A stretch of 64,000 bases of DNA from Symbiodinium natans (Eukaryota; Sar; Dinophyceae; Suessiales; Symbiodiniaceae), in the NCBI GenBank assembly GCA_905221605.1, contig CAJNDS010001258.1, positions 508,357 through 572,356 on the forward strand, written 5' to 3'. Shown one piece after another: positions 30,066-42,255 of the stretch. The position numbers were made by a program, and so were the translations under genes. The first letter of the stretch is position 1. Each line of letters begins with the position of its first letter. A model generated the notes under the pieces. The model searched no databases. It was not told the DNA's origin and worked only from the letters and a program-made list of their open reading frames with translations.

Positions 30066-31636
30066 ATGTCGCTGACGCCGTTTCAAGACCTGCCTCCAAA
30101 CACTGCGACATGGGTCCAGGTTTCGCATGGACGCTGGTCTGCGTCACAGGCCCAGCCCTCTCGAACAGCAATCGTAGCTGCTAGGCATGGACCCACGCGC
30201 GCATCACAGGGCCCAGCTCAGGCAGCCATGCCCCCTGGAGCCCCACAGCGCCCCGGCACAGCAGTCGTCACTGCTAAGCGTCGCAAGATTGCCAAGGCCT
30301 TCTTCGTGGCGCTCGCGGTGCTGATGGTGACAGCAAAACTAGTGGCTCCGTCCCTTGTTGGCATCCCACCCGGCTGCTTCTCTGTCGCAAAGTCCGCTGA
30401 CAGATGCGTGTCGACGTCAGGCACGGGCTGCCCACCCACAACGGCAGCAGCGAAGCCAGCATGTTTGCCAGGTTTGCCAGCGAAGCCATTGCGTTTGCCA
30501 CCTCCCTGCACCAAACAAGGGGATGAGTTGTGGGGATTGGTCATGCTCAGAACCGGTACTGTCGCAGACAAGCTCTTGGAGCTCACAATATGGACGACGC
30601 CTGAGCTTCGTCGGACAATTGCGCTTTGTTTGTGTTTGCTTAGGCTTCTGGCACGAAGGTTGGCGGACGCTGGCTGGGTAATTGTGGGGTATGCTGACGG
30701 GTATTCTCATGGCTATGCTTGTTATCGGCGGTTGGTGTCAACAGTCTTGACTGATCTTCAGACAAGGCTCCAAGAAGTGTCTGAAGAGAAGGCCGCGTTG
30801 ACATCACAAGAGAACTCACGTCAGGCCGCTTTGACATCACTAGCCGTGACATATCTCGATCCATACCTGTGCAGCTTGCTTGTTGTTGGCCTCGGAGGCG
30901 GAATCGGATCCTTGTCCGTGCAGCTCTACCTCAACAAGTATGGGAATGATGCGACCCGCAACAGGGTCTTGCTCTGGGATTCCTTCGTCTTTGGTGCTCT
31001 TCTTGCCTGTGCATCGGCGGGGGCTCTCGAAGGCGTGATCTTGAAGGATGTCCTAACACATTCGCCTGACAGCATCAGATTCCTGCCGCTGCTTTGGACA
31101 GGCGCGCGTCTTGGGGCAGTTCCTTTTCATATGCTGCATCACAGATTGTAGGTCCCGAGTCGTGCTTATCCCATATACATATACATATGGCTTTGCATCG
31201 GCTGCCTGATTCGCAGAATGCCCACATGCCTAGAATGCCTAGGCAATTATGTCAATGCACCACAACCCTCGTACTAGTAGCGATGAGATCAGCTGCTGAT
31301 TTGGATGCACTTGGCTGAGAGGTCGCCGCAGGCATTGTACTTAGTGCTTTGTATAGTCACGCCTGCTTAGCCGGTCTTTGGAGACCTCGAGCATGCCAGA
31401 TCTAGCATCAAAACGAAAGCCAGCACTTGACCGTTCCCTTGATCTACAAGAGCTTCCTCGAGATCCCTTCCCACTCGAACAACTTGTTGTCCCCCCTCTC
31501 TCCCTTGCCAGGTCTGTACATCCTCTTCATCACAAGCAGCGCCCTTATGTGTTTTTGCTTTCGGGCTTTGTTTGGGGTCACGGTTGCCAGACCGAAAAAC
31601 ACCATTAATGAGGTTCTCGTGGGCTTATCGCAATGA
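30066..31636 (+). CDS. Predicted multi-pass membrane protein, two exons
   Basis: A single open frame runs 29997-31151. The first in-frame ATG is 30066; the frame is open upstream, so an earlier exon is possible. Hydrophobic stretches include KAFFVALAVLMVTAKLVAP, a segment around IALCLCLLRLLA, LCSLLVVGLGGGIGSLSVQL and FVFGALLACASAGALEGVI. A polar, coiled-coil-like part (LQTRLQEVSEEKAALTSQE) lies between the second and third. A GA donor at 31144 would join in phase to 31512 (acceptor TTGCCAG|G), adding LYILFITSSALMCFCFRALF and a stop at 31634-31636. Without that splice the frame ends at 31151. No family is recognised, and function and location are unknown. Confidence 0.55.
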
Positions 31637-32482
31637 TGCGATTGCATGGGATGTCTGTTAAGAGCACACGGCATGACTTGTGACTTATATGCATGATCAG
31701 AGAATGGAGATGAATGACAATGCTGGTGCTGTAGAGTTTTGGCCCTGCTGTGAAGATGAAGAGAGAGCAAAACATCTACGGAAATTGAAAGCCATTCGGT
31801 GATTCGAAGGTTAGGCTTAAACTGGATTTACCGCAAGCTCTGGGACCCAGGGTTTACGGTTTCGTGTTTTGTTTTGGTGGCCGGGAGTTAGATGTTGAGG
31901 GGTTGAGAGCGACTCAGGTGGATTAGCTCTAAGGCTAGCACAAGAAAGAAAGCCTATGTACACCATAAAACCTTGGGGTGCAGGCGTTTAGGCTTCAGGG
32001 TTTAGGGTTGGGGGCACCTAGTGCTTGCGTTTAATTCTCAATTAGGGTTCCTTCAAGTCGGGCAGCCTCTAGACTCTTCAGTTCTACGATTGAGTGAGAG
32101 CCCGGGAAGAGTTCTTCAGCTCTTGGGTCTAAACCCTGAATCCTGCTGCTTTCGAGCATGAAGTTTTCATGGGTAGCCGTCACTGGGTTAGAGGTAGGGT
32201 GATGGCAGCGTGAGCCCATGATCAGCCACACCCCTCCAGAACTGGAGGGCTTCAGGGATTTTTTGGAGCAGGGCTACGGGGCTTCTAGGGTTGTAGGGTT
32301 TGGGGCGTAGGGCTGTTGGGGTTTTAGGGTTTGGGGGTTTAGCGTTTAGGGAAATTGGGGCGTTGGGGTTGTAGGGGTTTTGGGGATTCAGGGGATTTCT
32401 AGGGTTTATGATTGGGGTTGACGGGGGTCCAGGGTTTGGTGGTTTCCGGCTTGAGAGGGTTTGTAGTCGCTCCAGGAGGTTC

Positions 32483-32573
32483 AGTTCATGGGTACTTCGA
32501 ACTTCAGTTAGAAGTCTACCTACAACTTTTGTAAGTGCAGTCATAGTTGGGGTTATAAGCCTATAACCATGAA
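32483..32573. mobile_element. Family A relative, copy A6
   Basis: Ends GTTCATGGGTAC and ATAACCATGAAC, inner TACAACTTTTGTAAGTGCAG. Diverged and lacking the outermost CTTGGAG. Confidence 0.45.
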
Positions 32574-33410
32574 CATGCCCGACACGACAGCCGACCAGGG
32601 GCGCCAGCAGCACCCTCTCTCGGCAGCAGCTGCAGTTCTCAGACGGTACAGTGAGGGTTTAGGGTTTATATGGTTTAGGGCTTAGGGCCGGGGCTGTATG
32701 TTGCGAACAACAGCCGTGCAGAGACACCCTATGAACCTCTCCGCCTCGGGTTCAGGCCATCGGGGCATGATTCTCTGCAGACCCGAAACCCATACCCCGA
32801 AATACGATGATCCTTACTATGAAGGACCCCCCGGCTCCCACCTTCCCCACAGCCCCCTAAACCCTTGACTTGTAGAGACCTTCGAGTGTCGCACCGCCGG
32901 GGCTTCGAAACGTCGCCCCAGGCGTGTGCTTGCCGGTTGAGCCATAGAGCTCCTACTATTGGGGGTGATACATAGGGTTTTCTTGTTTAGGGTACAGTAG
33001 CTTGTGCTCTTCGCTTGGTGGGTGTGAGATGAAACCTCATGTGACATACTTTCATGTTTATGGATACTTATCTGTTGATGCATGGCCCCTTCGAACTCAT
33101 CAATCCAGGTACGTATAACTCTACATATATGAAACCATGAACCCCCAACTAGGGCTCAGGGTTCTGTTCGGAGTCTTAGCTCCCTCTGGCTCAAAGCTCT
33201 CAGCTTTTTTCTTCCGCAGAGGGCGTGTCTTGAATAGCACCTTGACCCTAATCCCTAAACCCTAGTCTAGTAGAACCTAATCCCTAAACCCGAATCCCTA
33301 AACCCGAACCTCTGATCGCATCTAAGCCACTGGCAGAACCTGAGTGCCATCCTAAACACTAGAGGCCCCAGGCCCAAAAGTATAATGACTCCATAATATG
33401 AAGTTATTTG

Positions 33411-33501
33411 TTATTTTATTCGTATGAAGTCATTGTACTAGTCATAATATGAATATTATTCATATTATGACTAGTACAAAGACTTCATGCAAATAAAATG
33501 A
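33411..33501. repeat. AT-rich near-perfect palindrome (family F)
   Basis: 45-base arms around one central base (33456). The inner GTCATAATATGAATA arms are perfect and the outer parts carry only a few mismatches. Unlike the GC-rich surroundings. Likely a foldback element. Confidence 0.8.
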
Positions 33502-34300
33502 CTAAGAATAGCTCCGCAAAAATCCCTTAGCCTGAATGGTTCTCGAAACGAGATTACAGGGGAATTTTACCGTACCTTTGATTTTCCTTCAAGGGTATTC
33601 AAAAGGGGTATGCTTGCATTCTCCTCTTGGTCCTTGCTGTCACGCCTTCCGCGAGTGCTCGCGAGGCTCGTAGGTTCTCTACACGCCGGCCTGTGTGACG
33701 TGCATAGGCATCCGAAACACCACCTCTCGGCACGCTCGAGCGAGAATCACAGCGCAGGTGTTCCCACACCCTAAACCCTCAACCCTCAACCCTAAACCCT
33801 AAAGCCTAAAGCCTAAACCCTAAACCCTAAACCCCAAACCCTAAACCCTAGATAGACCTCAACTAAATCCTGAACCCTCAGCCTGGATCCCCCGCACACA
33901 CCCTAAACCCAAAGTACTTCTCAGACCCGATAGAAGACGCCGAAACCCGAAACTGTAAAGCCCAAAAGCTTAAAACCCTGAACTGCAAGACCCTCAGCTT
34001 CCAGACTCCAAGTAGACCCATCTAGAGTCGATAAGGCCTAGGGATGGCTTAGGATGGTTTAGGGTTTAAGGGTCAAGGGTTTAGGGTTAAGGGTTTAGGG
34101 CTAGCCCTAAACCCTAGCCCTAAACCCTAAACCCCAATCTTAAAAAACTCTCCGAGCCCTACTTGGAGGATATGGCGAGTTTCCGACAATCAGGGGCACG
34201 GTTCTGGGGGCTGCCTCTGCAACAGACAGGGGTTTTGCGTGGAGGGCATGTTGCGGGGACCGCTGGGTTGTGAAATGCCCATCTAGGCTTGAAACTACAT

Positions 34301-34397
34301 GGGTGGTTGTCAAAATGATGATCCCTTTTGGGGTGCCCTTAATATTAGGTGCCGGATTAAATAGGGGATGCAAAAACCAGAATTTTGACAACCGCCC
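34301..34397. mobile_element. Family G foldback element
   Basis: GGGTGGTTGTCAAAAT at the left and ATTTTGACAACCGCCC at the right, about 65 bp apart. Confidence 0.55.
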
Positions 34398-34756
34398 TTA
34401 GGATTGGGGCTTATAAGTGCCCTGAACCTCAAGGCTCTAAGGAGAATCTTGGGGGTGCCAGGGGGTCCCCCATGCAAGTCCAGAGGGTCTCTTGTCTCAA
34501 CCTTACAGACCCGGACCGACACAGGGCACCCCAAAACCAGTTCCTTGAACCCTAAACCCTAAACCCTAAAACCTAAACCCTGAACCCTAAACCCCTAAGC
34601 AGGCCCTCGCAAGGCCCCGCAAAATCCTAAACCCAGCATGTTCTCCTCTGCAGGGTTCCAAGCCAGAAGTCCTAAGCCCGAAAGGGTTCAGGGTTCAGGG
34701 TTCAGGGTTTAGGGTTTAGGGTTTAGGGTTTAGGGTTTAGGGTTTAGGGCTTTCAG

Positions 34757-34879
34757 GGCTTGAGTTGCCAACTAGGACTTCCGAAGTGCCTCGTCTCCCG
34801 CCTCTTGTGGCTCAGCTTTGACGCTTTGCGCGACTCGCAACAGGGCTCGCGCTGGCTGCCCGGGGGCGGCTTGGCAGGG
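34757..34879 (+). CDS. Candidate exon, unknown protein
   Basis: Acceptor CTTTCAG|G, GT donor. 41 open codons read GLSCQLGLPKCLVSRLLWLS then FDALRDSQQGSRWLPGGGL. Strong coding look, phase 0 both ends, family unknown. Confidence 0.45.
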
Positions 34880-34977
34880 GTTTAGGGTTTAGGGTTTAGG
34901 GTTAGGGTTTAGGGTTTAGGGTTTAGGGTTTAGGGTTTAGGGTTTAGGGTTTAGGGTTTAGGGTTTAGGGTTTAGGG
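34880..34977. repeat. TTTAGGG array
   Basis: About 14 units, one shortened to TTAGGG. Confidence 0.9.
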
Positions 34978-34978
34978 C

Positions 34979-35960
34979 GTGCCAGACGGGAGCGCGCTTT
35001 GGGAGCGCGCGGTAGTCTGCAGACCTACCCACCCCAAGACCGCCCACTTACAACTCTCAAGGAGTAAAGACCTTTTATTTTTTTACAAAGCATCACATGA
35101 GTCAGCACTCACACCCTTTTTGGGGATTTCCACAAGGTGCGTGGACCAGGCGCAAAGCTGCAGCAGACGGAAACGAGGCAGGGTCCGTGAAGACAGCTTG
35201 GGTTGGCGCGAAGGGGCTAAGGGATGGACCAGGAACAGAGAAAGGCAGCGAGGCTTGGTTGGCGCGAAGGGGCTCCAGCCAGGAAGAACACACAGTGAAC
35301 AGCTTGGGTTAACCGGCGCGAACGGGGTAAGGTGGGGTGCCGAACCAGGGTCAGGACCAGGCACAAAGTTGCAGCAAACGGAAGCGAGGCGATTGGGTTG
35401 GCGCGAAGGGGCGAAAGCCAGAGGGAGAGCCCCGAAACAGGACACAAACTGGTGCGCGGACAGCTTGGCTTGGCGCAAGGGGGTAAGATGACTCGAACAG
35501 GCCAGAGGCCAGGGCCGGCCAGGGCTAGGGCCAGGGCCAGGCCCAAACCAGGGCCAGGGGCAGGGGCAGGGCCAGGGCCAGGGCCAGGGCCAGGGCCAGG
35601 GCCAGGGCCAGGGCCAGGGCCAGCGCCAGGGCCAGGGCCAGGGCCTGCCCAGCCTGGAAGAAAGGGCTTTTTTGGCCAGAGCCCTGCCTGCCCCAACAAA
35701 ACGGCTCAGCCCAGCGGAAGGGGGGGATGGACCAGGGGTCTCGAGGGGCCGTCCCAGGGGGCCCTCCAATGCAGGACCCAACCAGGGGCGCGGACAGCTT
35801 GGGGTTTAGGGTAAAAAAAAAAATACAGTGACAACTGCTGACTCGGCCTGTGCCTACCTGGAGGGTAAGCCAGCCTGGAGGCCAGCTCGGTCGCCCGCCT
35901 GGGGCTCCCTCGCAGGGTCTCACTGAGCGCTCGACCAGCGCCCGCCTACCCCAAAAGACA
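34979..35960. repeat. GC-rich block with degenerate ~60-bp repeat and GGGCCA hexamers
   Basis: TTGGCGCGAAGGGGC-like words recur near 35202, 35258, 35397 and 35470. (CCAGGG)n fills about 35507-35646. Long open frames exist on both strands and are attributed to this low-complexity sequence. Confidence 0.6.
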
Positions 35961-36854
35961 AGAGAGTGGGGTGGCGGGCGGGTTTAGGGTTTAGGGTTTA
36001 GGGTCAGGGTTTAGGGTTTAGGGCTTGGCAGATTCTTAGCAGAGGAAGCGCGGAATTCCGACAGGGGCCTTGATAATTAGAATAGGGTTGTGGGGCTTAC
36101 TACAAAGCGGCCATAAGGGAATACTAGTAGTAGTTATCCCGACCCCTATAGTAGGTAACCCTGAGTTTTAAGCCCTAAACCCTAAACTCTACACACCCTA
36201 AGCATCATCCCTGAGGGGTCTTTCTATAGCTAGAATATTTTGGGGGACGTCTCAGGTACCGACCTCAGTCCCAGACTGGAAAAGTTGCCGGTGAGCCAAA
36301 GACCGGTTGTCTCGGACAGGAGTCGGCTCTCTGGGTTTAGTAGGGTTTAGGGTTTAGGGCTTCAGAAAATTCAGGGTTTCAGGGTTTAGGGTTTAGGGTT
36401 TAGATTTTTTTGGGGTGGGTCAGCAGAACAAAGCACCCTTTGGCTGTTTACTCCCAGGTCACCCTGGGATCTAGTTGAGGGTTTAGGGTTTAGGGGTTTA
36501 GGGTTTAGGGGCTTAGGGTTTAGGATTTATGGTTGAAGGTTTTAGGGATTGGGGCTTTTTGGGTCTTACAAAGTCAGAGGCGTAGGGTTTGGAGGCTTTC
36601 AGTCCTTCGCGAGCTTGGAGGGCGCCCAAAACCCATGGGGTTTAGGGGTGTAGGGTTTAGGGTAAAGGGTTTAGTGAAGGGTTTAACATACAAGGTCGGA
36701 AGACTTACTAATGGTATTCTCTTATGGTCCCTATAGTAAATATTTGTTGCAGAAGAACTCCCAAAACCCTATTCTAATTCTTCAGGCCCCTAGACTAAGG
36801 GGGTTTAGGGCTTCAGGGCCCCAAACCTCAGACGGGCTCCTACCGGGAGTTCAG

Positions 36855-36880
36855 ATGCCGGAGCTGGCAGCTTGCGATTG
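36855..36880 (+). other. Candidate microexon
   Basis: Acceptor GAGTTCAG|A, donor GTAAAC. Reads MPELAACD plus two bases. Only splice borders support it. Confidence 0.2.
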
Positions 36881-36904
36881 GTAAACTCACCCCCTCACCC
36901 CTCA

Positions 36905-37350
36905 AAAATACCAATATATGTCATACATATATATATATATATATGTATACATATATAACCAGAGGACCATTTTAAACAGGGTTCAGGGTTTTGGTGCAGG
37001 GTTTATGGCAACGCCATATTGCAGGTCTAGACGATGCCTAATGTTTTAGGGTTCAAGGTTTAAAGGCCCGCGGTTGAGGAAAGACGTCCCCCCCTTCCCC
37101 AAAAAACAACAAACAGATAATCACGCAGGTAAGCTAAGCAAGTACATGGACAATACAAAGTGTAAACAAACTAAGATGCGCATAGATGTATGTGATCATT
37201 CGTTTTAGATTTTCTAAATACATAAACTTATGTGTATATGTACGCAAATAAGTAAGCACATTACGCATATGTATGTATATACAGTTTTACAGAAGCAAAT
37301 AACGGTGTGCGTATATGTATAGATGAAGTGTATACGCGCGCCCGCAACTG
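36905..37350. other. AT-rich stretch with TATATA tracts
   Basis: Alternating ATATAT/GTATAC words at 36912-36960 and 37180-37330. No gene seen. Confidence 0.4.
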
Positions 37351-37467
37351 CTAAACATCCCGTGAGCTCCCTAAACCCTAAACCCTAAACCCTAAACCCT
37401 AAACCCTAAACCCTAAACCCTAAGCCCCAAACCCTAAACCCTTAACCCCAAAGATCTCTCAGCCCAG

Positions 37468-37519
37468 GCCCATCATGTCAGCACTGTCAACGTTGGCATG
37501 GCCCGACCCGGTCTTCGAG
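37468..37519 (+). CDS. Candidate exon, unknown protein
   Basis: Acceptor GCCCAG|G, GC donor. 17 codons, AHHVSTVNVGMARPGLR, plus one base. Confidence 0.35.
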
Positions 37520-37793
37520 GCAACCTGGGTTTTAGGGGCAGGGTTTCGGGAGCCCTAAGCCCTAAGCCCTAAGCCCTAAACCCTAAACCCTAAACCCGGG
37601 CTAGGGTTTAGGGTTTAGGGTTTAGGGTTTAGGGTTTAGGGTTTAGGGTTTAGGGTTTAGGGTTTTAGGTTTTAGGGTTTAGGGTTTAGGGTTTAGGGTG
37701 GTTTCCGACCTGATATCTCCTCTTGCATATTCAACAGGTCACCTCTGGGTTTTGTAGTGCGAAGCCCTAAACCCTAAACCCTTGCTTGGAGGT

Positions 37794-37905
37794 TCAGGGC
37801 ACTTATAACCTGAACTATAGCTGTTCTTATAAGCCCCCTCAGCCCCCCGACGTCCCCTCATACTTGGGGTGATTAGTAACTTTAAGTAACCATGAACCTC
37901 CAAGG
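37794..37905. mobile_element. Family A foldback element, copy A3
   Basis: Ends GCTTGGAGGTTCAGGG and CCATGAACCTCCAAGG, inner TATAAGCCCCC. Confidence 0.6.
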
Positions 37906-38769
37906 AACCCTCAACCCTCAACCCTCAACCCTCAACCCAAAACCCTAAACCCTAGGCCTTAAGCCCTCAGCCCTAACCCCTAAACCCTAAACCCTAAGCC
38001 CTAAGCCTTAAGCCCGAAGCCCTAACCCTAAACTGGGTGGGGCGCACCTTGGTAAGGACTCCCTGATGCAAACCTGAGGCACTCGGACTGTCTGAGGCCG
38101 GCGCAGGCCCGATGTCTGAAAGTCTTTAGGGTTTAGGGTTTAGGGTTTAGGGTTTAGGGTTTAGGAGCTACGAGGGTCCTTCTATTTCCCTTCTATTCCT
38201 ACTACGTTCTTGGGCTTCCCTGTTTGGGATTACCATTAGGATCCCTTTAGATTGGGGATGACACTTAACCCTAAACCATTTCTGAAAACTCCTCTCTCAG
38301 GGTTCCCCCGACAGTACTTGCCGGTTCATGAGTCGGCGTTGCGTTGGGCTTCTTAGGGTTTAGGGTTTAGGGTTTAGGGTTTAGGGTTTAGGGTTTAGGG
38401 TAGAGGGTTCAGGGTTTTGGGGTTTAGGGGTAAGCTGCCACGACAACCGGTTAGCACTCTTCGGAAACTTGTCATGGCCTAAACACTACTTCAACCCACA
38501 AGCCCCAAGCCTTAAAGTCCTAAACCCTACCTGGGGATTTCCCAAAATAGGGCCACCCCTTCCTACACCCCAAATACAATAGAATCCCCCTTAAAGGGAC
38601 AGCCCAAGAAGGGTACCCCTATTTTCGGAAACCCCACCTAGATCATGGCCTTGGCACTACCGTTTTATATGGCAGGATCAAAGGTGCCTGCTTGGATGCA
38701 AGGTTCGACTTTCACTCCCCCCCCCCACCCCCCTAAACCCTAAACCCTCAAGCCTACGCCCTAAAAAAT

Positions 38770-38857
38770 AAACCCTAAACCCTAAACCCTAAACCCTAAA
38801 CCCTAAACCCTAAACCCTAAACCCTAAACCCTAAACCCTAAACCCTAAACCCTAAAC
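38770..38857. repeat. CCCTAAA array
   Basis: About 12 perfect units. Poly-C and poly-G runs follow at 38896-38910, 38974-38987 and 39051-39060. Confidence 0.9.
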
Positions 38858-39369
38858 TCGTCGAAGCCCCAAGCCCAAGCCCTGCCCGGATGCCCCCCCC
38901 CCCCCCCCCCCACCCACCCCGATGGTACGTGGTTGTTACATGGGGGGCTTACCATATTAGGGCTACCTTTCTGGGGGGGGGGGGGGTTCCTTACTATACG
39001 GAAAACCCACTATTCGGGGGTCTATGTTAGGGTCCCTTATTATCGTAAACCCCCCCCCCCACTTCCCCTCTTTAGTTATGTTTTTATGCTGGTAACATGA
39101 TAGGAATGTTGCTAGTATTGATAGCATGTTGTGAGTGCTATGACGTTGTTGTGAGTATTGGTTAGAATTTGAGGGATTCTAGGCTTTAGGTTTGTGTGGA
39201 GCGGGTTAAGCTCAAAACCGGAGGTTTTGGGTGTAGGATCTACGTGGCCACCAACGCTGGAATAATCTGAGTCCCCAATCGTTTTTGTTAAGGTCTGGGG
39301 TTCAAGATATACAGTTGTCGGTAACTTCCTTCCTAAACCCCAAACCCTGAACCCCCAAACCCCTAGACC

Positions 39370-39471
39370 TTGGGATGTCCCCGCTTCTACTAGCAGTCCT
39401 GACTAGGAATTCGAATAGGGGGTACCATAATCCCTGTGAAGGACTGTTAGTACAAGGGGAAACATCCCAAC
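39370..39471. mobile_element. Family B foldback element, copy B2
   Basis: TTGGGATGTCCCC at left, GGGGAAACATCCCAA at right, inner CTAGCAGTCCT / AGGACTGTTAG. Confidence 0.65.
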
Positions 39472-39480
39472 CTAAACCCC

Positions 39481-39612
39481 TACTTATGAACCCAATTAGC
39501 TGTACTTGTAACCCAATTACGACCATATCAAGGCACTTCAGGGGCTTGTAAGTGGGTGATCAGTCAGGTTATAACTTTATAACTGGGTTCTAGGTACCAT
39601 GAACCTCCAAGC
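39481..39612. mobile_element. Family A foldback element, copy A4 (diverged)
   Basis: Immediately follows B2. Right end CCATGAACCTCCAAGC; the left end has lost the CTTGGAGGTTCATG part. Confidence 0.5.
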
Positions 39613-39808
39613 GAACCCCTAAACCCGCAACTGTAAGCTGCAACTGTCGCGCGCCGCGCCGGCCCCGAGCTTTTGGCTAAAAGCAAGGATTTGGGCGCTG
39701 ACGTTATAAGAGCGGTCTGACCCCGCACTCCGACGGTGGGCTGCGTTGCCTTTGCTGGGGGGGCGGGGGGTGGGGGGGTTTGGGAGATTCTCGGAAACTA
39801 GGGTGTCA

Positions 39809-39922
39809 GGGTTCAGGGATTCAGGGATTCAGGGGTTCAGGGGTTCAGGGGTTCAGGGGTTCAGGGGTTCAGGGGTTCAGGGGTTCAGGGGTTCAGGGGT
39901 TCAGGGGTTCAGGGGTTCAGGG
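39809..39922. repeat. Octamer array GGGGTTCA
   Basis: About 12 units of an 8-bp variant. Its translation (repeated GFRGSGVQ) is an artefact. Confidence 0.85.
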
Positions 39923-40324
39923 CTAGTAGGACCTCAGGGAATTTTCGGGTCATTTCAATGCCTTTTTACTAAGCAACACTCCGTAGTTCAGAGCAAGTTA
40001 GTTTAGGGTCGGGGGTTCAGGGTTTGAGGGTTTTTTGGTGTGCCCTCTTCGTGAGAAGCGGAGCAGTGTCCTGGGGCTTTGGGGGTTTCTGCTTTTTGCT
40101 GTCGGAATTTTGCTCCCCTAAGCCCTAAACCCTAAACCCTAAGCCCTAATTCCCTAAACCCTGGAACCCTGGAACCCTAGAACCCTCGAACCCTAGAACC
40201 CCAGAACCTTAGAACCCTGGAACCCTAGAACCCTAGAACCCGAAGTAGGGTTCTTGGGGAGTCAGGGCAGCGTTTCGGGTTTAAGGTTTAGGGTCTAGGG
40301 TTTAGGGTCTTTTGTTTGGGGTTT

Positions 40325-40423
40325 ATGGATGTTCCCCCGTTACCTAGCTTGTCCTGAACGGGGATTATCGTACCCCTATTAACATCCCTATTTCAGGACT
40401 GTTCGTATAAGGGAACATCCCAA
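40325..40423. mobile_element. Family B foldback element, copy B3
   Basis: ATGGATGTTCCCCC at left, GGGAACATCCCAA at right, inner GTCCTGAA / TTCAGGAC. Confidence 0.6.
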
Positions 40424-40550
40424 CCCAAACCTCAAGTCCCCAAAACACAGACCCCTCTTTGCAAACCCTCCTAAAATCCTGCTTGGTAGACCCTAAACCC
40501 TAAACCCGAAACCCTAAACCCGAAACCCTAAACCCTAAGTGCTGCGTCAG

Positions 40551-41233
40551 ATCTTCCATGGCTGCCATCGGCATTTCCGACAGCCCGGCCTATGTTAGCG
40601 CCGCCGGCATGTTTGGGGAGGATCTTCAACACGTAATGTGAGGTCTAGGGCCTCAAAGGGCTTAGGGTTTGTTAGGCTGTCATGTAGGGTTTACGGTTTA
40701 GGGCTTAGGGTTTAGGGTGTAGTGTTTAGTGTTTAGGGTTTAGGGTTTAGGCTTTAGGGTTTAGGGTTTAGGGTTTAGGGTTTAGGGTGTAGTGTTTAGG
40801 GTTTAGAGTTTAGGGTTTAGTGTTTAGGTTTACGGTTTAGGGTGCAGGGTTTAGGGTTTAGGGTCAAACTAGGGAATGCGCAGACAGTTGCAAGAATCGG
40901 GGGCGTGAGCTGGAAAACCCCATGAAACCTGCGCAAACCCTCTTTGGATCACCCAACTGGCCTAGCAGGGTTCCCTTATTCTCACCAAGTACGCCAAGGA
41001 CGATAAGCCCTAAACCCGGAATAGCCCTAACCCCGAAATTTCCCTAAGCCCTAAACCCTCAAACTCCCTCCACCTTAAACCCTGAAATTCCATCAACCCA
41101 TACCCCTGAACCCGAAGTATCCCTAAACCCTAAACCCTAACTAGCCTGCACTGAGGCATGGCTATGGACCCACCATTTCGGCTGTTTGGCGATGAGCATC
41201 CCTTCCCCTCGCTGCTTGGACTTGGGCAGCAGG
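40551..41233 (+). CDS. Three-exon candidate gene segment, unknown protein
   Basis: Exon 40551-40632 (acceptor GCGTCAG, GT donor) reads AIGISDSPAYVSAAGMFGED. Exon 40969-41001 (acceptor TAGCAG|G, GA donor) reads GSLILTKYAKD. Exon 41156-41233 (acceptor CTGAG|G, GT donor) is open in two frames, AWLWTHHFGCLAMSIPSP in the phase that fits or MAMDPPFRLFGDEHPF in another. The first two join at phase 0. No family recognised; the introns are telomere-like repeats. Confidence 0.4.
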
Positions 41234-41361
41234 GTTTAGGGTTTAGGGTTTTAGGGGTTTAGGGTTTTAGGGTTTTAGGGTTTGGTCAAAACCCTCAACC
41301 CCCAATTCTAAACCCCGCAACCCTGAACCCCCCAAACCCCCCAAGCTCCAAAACTTAACCT

Positions 41362-41476
41362 TACCCAGAGGCTCCATTTGTAGGACTATTATGGAATTAG
41401 GTACCCAAAAACCATACTCAATAGGGTTTTGGGGTACCTAATTCCATAAAGGTACTACAAATGGACCCTCTGGGTT
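41362..41476. mobile_element. Family C foldback element, copy C1
   Basis: ACCCAGAGGCTCCATTTGTA at left and its near complement at right, inner TGGAATTAGGTACC arms. Copy C2 at 48529. Confidence 0.7.
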
Positions 41477-41669
41477 CCATCCGAAACCCTAAAAAGCCTG
41501 CACTTCGTGACTGCCAAGTCGGTGACCGGACGAACCCATAAACCCTAAACCCGAAACCCTAAACCCCAAAACCCTAAGCCACAGAAGGTTGAGGGATTTA
41601 GGTCTTTTGGGGAACTGAGGGTTTGGGGATTGAGGGGTGTTAGTGCTCAAGGGGATTAGGTTTCGGGGC

Positions 41670-41775
41670 TCAGGGCTTTAGGGTTTAGGGTTTAGGGTTT
41701 AGGGTTTAGGGTTTAGGGTTTAGGGTTTAGGGTTTAGGGTTTAGGGTTTAGGGTTTAGGGTTTAGGGTTTAGGGC
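41670..41775. repeat. TTTAGGG array
   Basis: About 14 units. A second array at 41865-41988 carries TTTAAGG and TTCAGGG variants. Confidence 0.9.
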
Positions 41776-42255
41776 ACCACTGTTTTTTAGGGCCTAGTCG
41801 TACAGATTTCCACACTGTCGAGTCCACGCAGGGCTTACGTAGGCTGCAAGGGTTTAGGGTTTGGGGTTTAGGGTTTAAGGTTTAGGGTTTAGGGTTTAAG
41901 GTTTAGGGTTTAGGGTTTAGGGTTTAGGGTTTAGGGTTTAGGGTTTAGGGTTCAGGGTTCAGGGTTTAGGGTTTAGGGTTTAGGGCCCAAACCCCTCAAT
42001 CCCGCAACCCTGAACCCTGAGCCCTGAGGCCCGAATCAGCTTGAGTCTTTCAACCTTCCAGCCGCTTAGTGGTCAGGGCCCGAAGTTGAGGCCCAGGGGC
42101 ACAAGTTCCCAACCCTCAACACTAACTAGGGCTTGGGGTCGAGTAGGGTTTAGGGTTTCGGGTTTAGAGGTTGAGTAGGGCAATCCCTTGAATCAGGGGT
42201 CTAGGGGTTTAGTGGCCTTTAGGGCCTCAGTTGTTTGGAGTTTTTTGGGTTTGAG

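Larger units (their letters stand above)
31637..34756. other. Non-coding stretch with foldback elements
   Basis: Unique DNA mixed with telomere-like units in both orientations. Contains a possible exon GRQQHPLSAAAAVLRRYS (32599-32652) before a GTGAGG donor, element A6, an AT-rich palindrome and element G. A G-rich array facing a C-rich array is at 34060-34138. Confidence 0.5.

Noticed and set aside
35083-35923. Frames of 130-230 codons on both strands
   Set aside because: (CCAGGG)n hexamers and degenerate repeats remove stops from several frames at once.
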